Positions 1 through 7,297 of a stretch of DNA of 10,478 nt are shown here, in pieces (the stretch's first letter is position 1; each line of letters starts with the position of its first letter). Below the pieces are notes generated by a model. It made no database searches, was not told where the DNA came from, and saw only the letters and a list, made by a program, of their open reading frames with translations. This stretch comes from Dunaliella salina. Its lineage: Eukaryota; Chlorophyta; Chlorophyceae; Chlamydomonadales; Dunaliellaceae. A program made the position numbers and the translations under genes. The stretch spans positions 458,677 through 469,154 of the forward strand of contig MU069474.1 of NCBI GenBank assembly GCA_002284615.2. Reading direction: 5' to 3'.

Positions 1-25
1 TGTGTGTGTGTGTGTGCGCGCGCGC
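1..25. repeat. (TG)8 running into (CG)n
   Basis: Eight TG units are followed directly by alternating CG. Strictly alternating purine-pyrimidine sequence of this kind can adopt Z-DNA. The tract is cut by the window edge, so its true length is unknown. Confidence 0.95.
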
Positions 26-410
26 TAAGCAGTTGCAACTCTCCTACCTCCATGCTCTTACCATCCCACACAACAGCATGTCTCCATGAGAGCGCAACAT
101 TTGCAACGATGTTTATACCACGTCACCGCTAACTCAAGGCCAAGGCAAGAATGCATATGACATTAATTGAAATTGTTTATAAACGCAATGTTCAGTATGG
201 ACGGAATTCTTCAGTGCAGTTCTTGTAAACTCGGCTGGGCAGGGGACTTGACCGAGCACAAACAGCAGTTCCTGAATCAGCAGAACATACGCTTTCAGAT
301 GGTACCACTCTTATGAGCTGAGGTGGCCTTGGGGGCTCAAAGCTTTATTCTTTGAGTCAAATGTGAAAAGAAACTATGGGGGCTACGCCCCCAGAAGGGA
401 GGCTCCACCC
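26..410. other. No gene seen; two hairpins near the LINE tail
   Basis: I see no coding region in this stretch. Two inverted repeats lie close to the 3' end of LINE copy A. The first is CTCAAAG (336-342) with CTTTGAG (350-356) across a 7-nt loop. The second is TGGGGGC (377-383) with GCCCCCA (387-393) across a 3-nt TAC loop. They could belong to the insertion site or to a small unrelated element. No target-site duplication for the LINE was found here. Confidence 0.6.
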
Positions 411-440
411 CAAAAGTTACAAAAGTTACAAGGATTACAA
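411..440 (-). repeat. LINE copy A 3' tail, 9-bp TTGTAA repeats
   Basis: On the minus strand the element ends in TTGTAATCC, TTGTAACTT, TTGTAACTT and a partial TTG, about 3.3 copies of a 9-mer. There is no poly(A) run. Copy B ends with the same type of repeat at 4234-4258, so the tail belongs to the element and not to the insertion site. Confidence 0.8.
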
Positions 441-480
441 GGATAAGGCTTTCAGTCAAGAATTGCGACTGCTAGCCTGC

Positions 481-1108
481 TCATAAAAAGGCGATTAATT
501 CATGAAGGAAAAATGGAAGTTTATGGTTGTTCTGGTTTTAAAAAGCGGACACATCATGAGATCCTGCCTGTGAGAACAAGGGAGCATATTTCCTGTGGAG
601 AGAGACCACCTGCCGATGTGTGTAATGAAAGAGAACATGTAGTTCATCCGACATTATCATCAGCCTCACAAAGGTCACAGTATGGGGAAGACCTGTGATT
701 CCAAGTTGCAGTCTCATAGCGAAGGGTGTGGACACAAAGTCTAAATCGAGCCACGTTGCGAATGACATCATGGGGGAGCTCAAGGAATATGTATTTGGGG
801 AGACTGTAGGAAGAATGCCCAACCAAGGCCCTTTTTGCAGGAGGAGCACACCACTGGTGATAGGTCAAACGTTTACTGTTGCGCTCTCTTGGGTGTGTGT
901 TGGAAAAAGGCGCCCAATATTGTAGATGCCTGGTCCTGAGGTCCACGACAAAACGACTGAGATCAAAGGGCTCACAGTTCAGCAGCTTCTGTTTGAAGAT
1001 GTGGGAGTGTGCCATGGCTGACAGAATATTGGAGGACCAACAATCATCGGATCTTGAGCTCAGCCGCATGTCAGCCTGCAAAATCTTTTTCATTGTCGAG
1101 CTGTTGCA
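481..1108 (-). pseudogene. LINE ORF C-terminal part with broken Cys/His zinc knuckle
   Basis: This segment continues the reverse transcriptase frame after the TGA at 1109-1111. It reaches a zinc-knuckle-like motif that starts CDLC near 670 and should be completed by HVLFHYTH. A frameshift at about 645-660 separates the Cys half from the His half. After the shift the frame runs to a TAA at 538-540. The same frame beyond it encodes an NQNN..FFLHELIAF tail that closes at TGA 481-483. Copy B has TTA at the position of that TAA, so the stop looks like a point mutation in copy A. LINE ORFs often end in such a CCHH/CCHC knuckle, thought to bind nucleic acid. Nothing here would make functional protein. 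Confidence 0.85.
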
Positions 1109-2230
1109 TCAGGTCAGAGAATTATAAAGACGCATTGCTGCTCGGAACCAGTTAAACTGTAAGGGCTCCAAACCACATTCTCGCATGATGCACCAAGAGG
1201 GAGTAGTGTCCCTGACCCACAAAGTCCTTTTAAGCACTGTAAAAAGCCACTTCTGTATAAGATTGTCCATCTCTTTGCCTTGTCGTAGGTAAGGGGTAGC
1301 CCAGATCTGACTTGCGTACATGCCAGGAATTACATACGTCTTGAGGAGCCAAATCTGGGCGTGTAATCTGTTGGCAAGGTCGTGCTCCTGAACAAACTTT
1401 TTTACTCGGAGAGTGCCAGCTGTGAATGGTCGCAACGCAGCATCAGCTGCAACATCCAGGTTGATTGTTTTGTAAAAGACCATGCCAAGATATTTGAAAG
1501 TATCTGTGTAGGGGAGCTGCGTACCATCAAAGTAAAGTGGGGGCAAGTTGTCAGACCTGGAATTGAAGCATATCACCTTTGATTTAAGTGTGTTGATAGT
1601 CAGCGACCTCCTTTGAGCGTAGGCTCTCAATTTGTTGAGCATGGTTTGCACGTTGGTATGGTCATTGGACATGAGAGAGAGGTCATCAGCGAACAGCAGG
1701 TGAGTCACCATGAAATTGGGAATACCGGTGAGTGCCCCCTGCACCCCTTCAACCAAACAGTCAATGTCGTTCAAGTATATTGAAAACAGCAGGGGGGAGA
1801 GAGGGCACCCTTGTGTGACCCCAAAAGAAGGTTGCACATTTGCTCTCTTGTCCCCATCCAGGAGCGTGTACTCATCCTCATGGTATAAGTTGTTCAGGAT
1901 AGACACAAAGTGGTGTGGCATCTGACAGTTGTGTAAATGTTTCCACAGCTTGCTCCTTGGAATGGAGTCATAAGCTTGCCTGAAGTCAATGAATGCAGTA
2001 TACAGTCGTGATGATTCCCCTTGTACTTTCTGAGCTGCATCTCGCAAGTGCCGCAGGATGAACAGGGGTTGGAAAGTTCTACGGCCGGGGTAAAACCCAA
2101 ACTGTGTGTCCGGAATCTTGTTGTGTTGGCTACACCAGTTTTGAATTATCTGGCAGAGCCTACCTAGTTCAGATGGTACAGAGCCCATGTGTGCCTTTAC
2201 TATTTTCTCATCTATTGCAATAGTCCTGCC
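1109..2230 (-). pseudogene. LINE reverse transcriptase domain (no 5' end, ends at in-frame TGA)
   Basis: This is the RNA-dependent DNA polymerase of a non-LTR retrotransposon, which copies the element's RNA at a nicked genomic target. Numbering from the Met at 2188, the fingers motif QFGFYPGRR is at about residues 29-37, palm motif A FIDFRQAYDSI at 66-76 (first catalytic Asp 68), motif B GVTQGCPLSP at 123-132, and motif C FADD at 166-169 with both catalytic aspartates. A FKYLGMVF motif follows at 231-238, and then the connection region. The frame stays open upstream of that Met to a TAG at 2231-2233, so the Met is not a real start. The TGA at 1109-1111 is an internal stop, because the same frame continues into the C-terminal segment. 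The RT family call is firm. The clade is not assigned. Confidence 0.93.
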
Positions 2231-2233
2231 CTA

Positions 2234-2889
2234 CAACAACTTCCTTGTTAACATTTGATCCCTCGAATCCAGGAATACCTCTTGCTGGACTTTACACCTG
2301 TTGTTTGCAAGGAATTGCTCACAGTCGCTCAGACAAGCGCCGATTTCAAGAGGTTGATGATTCAAACCGCTCAGATGCCAATGAACGGCTTCCAACATAA
2401 AATAATGTTTTGCTTCCTCTCAGAACCCTCAGTCCTGGACCAAAGTCAGCTTGTGGTTGATCTAAGGTCTTCAATAAGCACACTAAAGACAAATTCCTCA
2501 TATTATCCTTGCAACCTCAGCAGCACAAAAATTTACTTATCATCACTTTTGTGCTGAAACTGTAACAATGATTGTGACTCAATGTATTAAAACTCTAAGG
2601 AGCAACCTCACCAGGAAGATACCCCTTTCACACACTGCACCTCGGCTCATAATTCAAGAAGCATTCGAATCTATATTTTTCACTTATCACGATGACGCTC
2701 TTAAAGCAGGGGTGTGACTGACAAGGCAGTTCCCGCGGGGACCAAAACCTTGACTCCCTTTATTTGCTTGAAATTTTTCGTACAAGGTCAGAAGAGTATT
2801 CTAAAAACATCTTCATACTTATATCTATTCAACAATTTCACCAGACAACATCCAAAACCAGAGCTGCTGGATGGCGCACACCAATCTGA
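2234..2889. other. No recognisable gene
   Basis: The stretch is AT-rich. A 100-codon plus-strand frame (2255-2557) exists, but I see no domain, codon bias or splice context to support it. No extended similarity to the LINE is visible on the minus strand beyond about 2233. I treat it as intergenic or very degraded sequence. Confidence 0.5.
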
Positions 2890-3172
2890 CTTGGCTTGAC
2901 TTGTGAAGTCCTTCAAAAAAACTTGTGAATTGAAAGTGAACTTGCAAGACTTGCACAACTTTTTAAGCCGAGTTACTCAAGTCATTTAAAAGTTGCACTT
3001 GGCAATTCACTTGGCATTTCAATTGGAAAGTTGCAACTTGGGCCCAACTTCCTTGACTTAACAATCTGAACGTCACAAGTTCGGGGCAAAAAAAACTTGT
3101 AAGTCAAACAAGCAGCTCAAGTTCCAGAGTCCCAAGTCGCCCCAAAGTCCCATGGAAGTTGCCCACAAGTAG
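2890..3172. repeat. ACTTG/CAAGT-rich cryptic simple sequence
   Basis: The motifs ACTTG, CAAGT and AAGTT recur well over a dozen times in fewer than 300 bp on both strands (for example near 2900, 2940, 2950, 2998, 3040 and 3080-3170). There is no fixed period. This is low-complexity sequence probably generated by slippage or by repeated short duplications. No coding region is visible in it. Confidence 0.65.
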
Positions 3173-3184
3173 GGATCAGTATTG

Positions 3185-3223
3185 CTAGCCGGCTAGGTGG
3201 GTAGCTTGCTACCTCACGTGAGG
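3185..3223. other. Three consecutive palindromes
   Basis: Three inverted repeats follow one another in 39 bp: CTAGCCGGCTAG (3185-3196), GGTAGC-TT-GCTACC (3200-3213) and CCTCACGTGAGG (3212-3223). The last contains the G-box core CACGTG and shares two bases with the middle one. Their role is unknown. Possibilities include a clustered protein-binding site or the end of a decayed foldback element. Confidence 0.7.
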
Positions 3224-3626
3224 TTGGACCTGTCCCTAACTCTACTTATAGTTACAATGGGATCTAAGCCTTCGGCCATAAGGTCGGCTGCTCGGCGTGA
3301 AGTCCTTTGTTGAGCACATACACAACTAACTTAGAGTTTAAGTTACTCCTTTCTGGCAGGGTTGTAAAACCCGCAGGGAGCTGATTTTGAGAGTTCATTT
3401 AAAATACAATTACAGAGGGATTATCAGGTTTACCTGCAGCTCACAGTGACGGGCGCGTTGGAGCCCCCTCTGCTACTATTTACGCACCCACAGGAAGACT
3501 TGTTAGTTAAAACAGCCAAGGTATGGTGCTCTACTGGCCCTCTGCCTGTTACATTGGCACCTCGGTTCGACCCTGTTCGGATTGGGCGGAAATTGATATC
3601 TCGGGAATTGGCCCAACGCACAAACA
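3224..3626. other. Unassigned stretch upstream of LINE copy B
   Basis: Frames of 60 to 80 codons exist on both strands between 3430 and 3694, but none shows a domain I recognise. There is no visible similarity to the LINE apart from the short block described at 3619-3641. It may be a different, unrecognised repeat. Confidence 0.4.
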
Positions 3627-3639
3627 GTGTGTCCGGAAT

Positions 3640-4218
3640 CTGTCAGCCATGGATGGTTTGGCACACTCCCACATCTTCAAACAGAAGCTGCTGAAGTGTG
3701 AGCCTATTGATCTCAGTCGTTTTGTTGTGGACCTCAGGACCAGGCATCTACAGTATTGGGCGCCTTTTTCCAACACACCCCCAAGAGAGCGCAACAGTAA
3801 ACGTTTGACCTATCACCAGTGGTGCGCTCCTCCTGCAAAAAGGGCCTTGGTTGGGCATTCTTCCTAAATTCTCCCTTAATACATGTTCCTTGACCTCCCC
3901 CATGATGTCATTCGCATCGTGGCTTGATTTAGACTTTGTGTCCACACCCTTTGCTATGAGACAGCAACTTGGAATCACAGGTCTTCCCCAAACTGTGACC
4001 TTCGTGAGGTTGTTGATAATGTCCAGGATGAATAACATGTTCTCTTTCATTGCACACATACACAGGTGGCCTCTCTCCGCAGGAAATATGCTCCCTTGTT
4101 CTCATAGGCAGGATCTCTTGAAGTGTCCGCTTTTTTAAATCAGAACAACAATAAACTTCCATTTTTCCTTCATGAATTAATCACCTTTTATGAGCAGGCT
4201 AGCAGTCGCAATTCTTGA
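3640..4218 (+). pseudogene. LINE ORF C-terminal remnant (copy B), five in-frame stops
   Basis: A single frame aligns with the C-terminal segment of copy A from SAMDGLAHSHIF onward, with no frameshift. In-frame stops lie at 3865-3867, 3877-3879, 3925-3927, 4033-4035 and 4105-4107. The natural stop appears to be TGA 4216-4218, after a FFLHELITFYEQ-type tail. The first half of the zinc knuckle reads CDLR, so its second cysteine is lost. The His half HVLFHCTH is intact. Compared with copy A there is an extra ATGGTTTGG-like insertion just after the start of the shared region. Copy B therefore carries more stops but preserves the frame of the family better at its end. Confidence 0.85.
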
Positions 4219-4233
4219 CTGAAGGCCTTATCC

Positions 4234-4258
4234 TTGTAGACCTTGTAAACCTTGTAGG
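4234..4258 (+). repeat. LINE copy B 3' tail, 9-bp TTGTAA repeats
   Basis: TTGTAGACC, TTGTAAACC and a partial TTGTAGG follow the ORF stop at 4218 by only about 15 bp, so the element's 3' UTR is extremely short. Confidence 0.8.
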
Positions 4259-4440
4259 CTCTGCCAGTTGCACACTCACGCAGTACACTCCTTGGAAGAG
4301 TTGGGGATCTGACTCCCAAAACAGATTTCGGAAACCTCAAATTATCCATCTCTGGGGCTCAAAAAGCAGCTGTTTGGACAGAGGAGAATAAATGAGGTGT
4401 AGTTTGGAAGCCATGTGCTGTTATGTGCTGCTGCCATTGT
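4259..4440. other. No feature seen
   Basis: This is flanking sequence after LINE copy B. I see no coding region or repeat. Confidence 0.5.
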
Positions 4441-4504
4441 TGAGCGCTCATGACGTGTGAGCATAACCCCTGCTCACAGACCCCCTCGAGAGGTGCCCCT
4501 CTCG
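4441..4504. other. Cluster of three inverted repeats
   Basis: The 64-bp stretch contains TGAGCGCTCA (4441-4450), TGTGAGCA (4456-4463) with TGCTCACA (4471-4478) across a 7-nt loop, and CGAGAGG (4487-4493) with CCTCTCG (4498-4504) across a TGCC loop. As RNA it would fold into two or three stems. No promoter or known RNA family is recognised. Confidence 0.6.
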
Positions 4505-4832
4505 CCCCTGATGGCCCCATTCCTTTGCGTCACATTTCCCCTTTTAAATTAGGGAATGGAGGAAGGTTACAAGACGCAGAATGTGATTGATTCAATACCA
4601 AGAGTATGTAGTCAGAACCTTAAAGTTCCCCCACCCGTCCAAATTGGACTACCGGGACTTCATTTGGAACGCATAACTGCTTTGTTACTGGTTGAACACA
4701 AGGATTGTGCACCTAGTTCGCGCCGCTCAGGGGAACGATCGGTCAATTACGTAGTAGGAATGGAACAGGATGATTGGAATTTGTTTTACGAAGCATGCGT
4801 ATCAGTACAAATAGCGGAGTCTGCGGCTATGC
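4505..4832. other. No recognisable gene
   Basis: A 96-codon plus-strand frame (4556-4846) overlaps the following repeat in another frame. It has no recognisable domain or splice context. I list the stretch as unassigned. Confidence 0.4.
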
Positions 4833-5006
4833 ATGTTGTTACCTAGACTCAAGACTAGAGGCAAAAACATCGTCAAAGCAGGTAAAATCAGCAGGACCAT
4901 GTTGTTACCTAGAGGCAAAAACATCGTCAAAGCAGGTAGGATCAGCAGGACCATGTTGTTACATAGAGGCAAAAACATCGTCACAGCAGGTAGGATCAGC
5001 AGGACC
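4833..5006. repeat. 54-bp minisatellite, three copies
   Basis: Three direct copies begin with ATGTTGTTAC at 4833, 4899 and 4953. The last two are 54 bp. The first is 66 bp because of an extra 12 bp (CTCAAGACTAGA) between two CTAGA motifs. All lengths are multiples of three, so every frame that is open in one unit stays open through the array. One plus-strand frame (4774-5145) gives an 18-residue repeat containing EAKTSSKQVGSAGP. With no other coding support, I treat it as non-coding. Confidence 0.85.
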
Positions 5007-6220
5007 ACTACTTCAGCTGTTCTGCCCTGGTCCTGCTAAGCCAGGATGCGCAAAGCTCCATTCCAACCGTGCAGTGACATTAGAAAATATCCAAACTGGA
5101 CGGGTGGTGGGCATGAGCGATCTGATTCTACCATTATTGAATTAGGTATATCTGGAGTGCGCTTATGACAGTAGTCAGGAATCATTCAATCTGATTACCA
5201 GAGCGTCTGCTGTTCCTTAGTTCTATGCCCAAATGTTACGCATGTCAAAGAGACATTTTTCCTCTGCCTACACAAGTGATACAGCTTTATATTTCTTGCT
5301 CAGGTTTATTTGGTTGAAAAGGCTGAGAAGCCAAACTTACTGGCTTAAGCCTTAAGTTAAGGCTTAATCCCCTTTATAAACCATATGTAAACCAAAGAGA
5401 CGCTCACTATGTCCGATCGCTTGTACTCGATCGTTCCAACAAGCATGGCAATGCATGGTAGCACGGTTACAAGATGACATCTTGAAGATGGCCCGCAGCC
5501 TCAGACTCTGGCTAATAGGAAAAGCACTGAATGGTTAGTACTTTTACAAACTCTCTCTGAAAACAAGTTCCATTCAATCCATTACTCTCCTTCCACTTAT
5601 TCAACCGAGTGTTCCTTACAGCGCAACCAGCTTTTGTTTGTTTGCCTAAGAGCATGAGACGGCACTACTTGTCTTGCAACCCAAGAAATGCTTGAGGGCA
5701 AGCTACAGTATTTACAAATGGTCTGTACAGTCGTCTGCAAAACTCATTGAGCCGCAAGCACGCACGCTTGCATTGGGCAAGAACAATAATTATGAGGTAT
5801 AGAATGTGAAGTGTCTTGCAACCAAAAAACGAGACGTACACAAGTGACACAGCAGATGCGTCATTATGGATGAAAAATGCTTCACTTTAAAAATACACCC
5901 TGCTTGGTTGCTGCCGCCAATGAAGCATGATGCAAGCAGGAACAAACCCTGGGAAAGGACATTTGGTCGAACAAATCTCAATGGTTGTGGCAAGAGGTTT
6001 ATAGCAGGCTCCTCTGAATGCCACCATTAGTCAAGCATTCTTCTTCGATGAACGCTCATTCTTGAAAAAGGGTTGACCACAATTGGCCTTATGTCATTGT
6101 CTCGTCATTTGTTTCTCAATGCAATTCAATTGTGCAATGCTTTGCCTAGACACAGCACCACATCACAGATGAATTAAGCCCTTCAGGCTATAGAGACAAG
6201 CAGATGCGTACGAGCATTCT
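5007..6220. other. Gene-poor stretch
   Basis: No convincing coding region is visible on either strand in 1.2 kb of AT-rich sequence. Two near-perfect palindromes are present and listed separately or in the findings: 5345-5367, and CAAGATG-A-CATCTTG at 5470-5484. Confidence 0.5.
5345..5367. other. 23-bp perfect palindrome
   Basis: TTAAGCCTTAA (5345-5355) and its exact reverse complement TTAAGGCTTAA (5357-5367) flank a single G. It stands alone, with no gene boundary or terminator context that I can see. Confidence 0.85.
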
Positions 6221-6229
6221 CACACACAC

Positions 6230-6313
<84 letters not shown>

Positions 6314-6317
6314 NCAG

Positions 6318-6372
<55 letters not shown>
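6221..6372. repeat. (CA)n microsatellite with one ambiguous base
   Basis: The tract is about 150 bp of almost pure CA, interrupted by CACGCA at its start and by CACNCAGGCG near 6311-6320. The N at 6314 marks an assembly ambiguity, so the true length is not known. On the minus strand it is (TG)n and begins just after a GT at 6380-6379, which would be a possible splice donor. Confidence 0.98.
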
Positions 6373-6375
<3 letters not shown>

Positions 6376-6493
6376 ACTACCAGTGCCTTCCCTTTGTTGG
6401 CAAAGGGGCCACCCTCCCCAGGTCAATCTTGACGCTGTCACATTTCTTCTTCAGGCCGGCAACTGCGCTTTGCCCTGTCCTTTCCAGCTCAGA

Positions 6494-6804
6494 TTATCGA
6501 CGGAGGGAGCCGCCCCTGCTGGTGGTTCCGCCAGGATTGCTGGGACCCCCCCCTGAAGAGGACCATCGCTGTCCGCCCCTGCTACTGCGCTGAGAGTTGA
6601 GGGGCCTGTTGGTGGCATTGCCCCCACTTCCCCCTTCTTGCTGCTGCTGCTGGTGTTGCGGCGGCTTTGCGTGCGCCTGGGGGTGCTCCTTTGCCCCACC
6701 CATACAGGTCTTGCCGTTAGCACCACCATTGCTGCCTGTATGCCGCAGGGGGCTCTGCATGGCGATGCCATGTGCAGCAGCACTGAGGGCGGCAGCAGCT
6801 GCGC
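6494..6804 (-). CDS. Exon-like segment, putative 3' exon of a minus-strand gene
   Basis: After a pyrimidine-containing TGCTATGCAG acceptor (AG at 6806-6805), a phase-1 frame runs 103 codons to a TAA at 6496-6494. It starts with an alanine-rich block (AAAAALSAAAHGIAMQ), then LRHTGSNGGANGKT, then a Gln run from (CAG)n, and a Gly/Ser/Arg-rich end. Codons favour C or G in the third position. The same frame continues after the TAA for about 38 open codons (6493-6380, including LKKKCDSVKIDLGR) up to a possible GT donor at 6380, so the stop could be a recent mutation or lie in an unrecognised intron. I recognise no domain. Low-complexity composition in GC-rich DNA can imitate coding, so this is a hypothesis. 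Confidence 0.35.
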
Positions 6805-7297
6805 CTGCATAGCACAAACATTTGCGAGTGATTAAAACCAGTGAGGAACAAGCCCTGCATAGCAACGCCATGTGCTGCATCACTCAGGGCAGCAGCAGCT
6901 GCACCTGCATGGTACAAACATTTGCATGGAGTGAAGCCAGAGAGGAAAGAACTTTGCTTAGCGATGTCACGCGCTGCACCACTCAGGGCGGCAGCAGCTG
7001 CACCCGCACAAATATGTGCATGCAACAAAAAATGCTGATGGTGGTCTTTGGCCCTAACAATACCAGGTCTTGCCATTAGCACCACCACCACCACCACCAC
7101 CACCACCACCACCATTGCTACCCGCATGCCGCAGTGAGGTTTTCATGGCAATGCATTGTGCCGTGGCTCTCAGAGTGGCAGCAGCTGCGCCTGCATAGCA
7201 TGAATATTTTTGGCATGCAAAAATTGTGTGGGAAGCTCTGCTGCATGGCGACACCAGGAGTCGCAGCGCTTGGGACAGCAGCAGCTGCGCCCGCACA
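6704..7297. repeat. Degenerate ~100-bp tandem repeat, five units
   Basis: The core GCAGCAGCTGC occurs at 6792, 6892, 6991, 7178 and 7278, spacings of 100, 99, 187 and 100. A larger block is also duplicated: the sequence around AGGTCTTGCC and the CAC run near 6704-6735 returns at 7064-7125. Read on the minus strand, each unit encodes an alanine-rich stretch (AGAAAAALS-like). The AG that would act as splice acceptor is kept in the units at 6806, 6906 and 7192. It is changed to GG in the units near 7006 and 7296. Confidence 0.8.
7080..7114. repeat. (CAC)n trinucleotide run
   Basis: About 12 CAC/ACC units. The matching position in the related block near 6721 has only two. On the minus strand it is (GGT)n and would extend a Gly-Gly pair into a polyglycine run in the GSNGG..ANGKT frame. 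Confidence 0.95.

Larger units (their letters stand above)
411..2233 (-). mobile_element. LINE-type retrotransposon copy A, 5'-truncated and decayed
   Basis: The element runs on the minus strand from near 2233 (5' side) to 411 (3' tail). It carries the second half of a LINE ORF: reverse transcriptase, a thumb/connection region and a C-terminal Cys/His knuckle, then a very short 3' UTR and a tail of 9-bp repeats. The endonuclease domain expected upstream of the polymerase is absent. The frame can be read up to a TAG at 2231-2233 in the region where a conserved R-T/P-I-A-like motif sits just before the polymerase, so truncation probably lies near there. The 5' edge is uncertain. A second copy lies inverted at 3627-4258. 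Two in-frame stops and one frameshift show that this copy is inactive. Confidence 0.88.
3627..4258 (+). mobile_element. LINE copy B, severely 5'-truncated, inverted relative to copy A
   Basis: Similarity to copy A (in reverse complement) is continuous by eye from TCTGTCAGCCATGG at 3639-3652 to the TTGTAA tail at 4234-4258. Copy B keeps only the last third of the ORF and the tail. The block just before it, from about 3619 to 3641, resembles a piece of the reverse transcriptase in the opposite orientation, so I start the feature at 3627, where that match becomes exact. Extreme 5' truncation is normal for target-primed reverse transcription. No target-site duplication could be confirmed. Confidence 0.85.

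Noticed and set aside
1382..1925. Plus-strand open frames inside LINE copy A
   Set aside because: They are antisense to the reverse transcriptase frame and carry no domain.
2255..2557. 100-codon plus-strand frame next to LINE copy A
   Set aside because: It has no recognisable domain or codon bias and no splice or start context. The length is expected by chance.
3550..3575. GGTTCGACCC resembling a tRNA T-arm or an LTR primer-binding site
   Set aside because: No cloverleaf could be built around it and there are no LTRs on either side.
6183..6593. Open frames on both strands through the (CA)n tract (His-Thr or Cys-Val runs)
   Set aside because: Pure dinucleotide repeats are open in all frames. 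The tract also contains an unresolved base.
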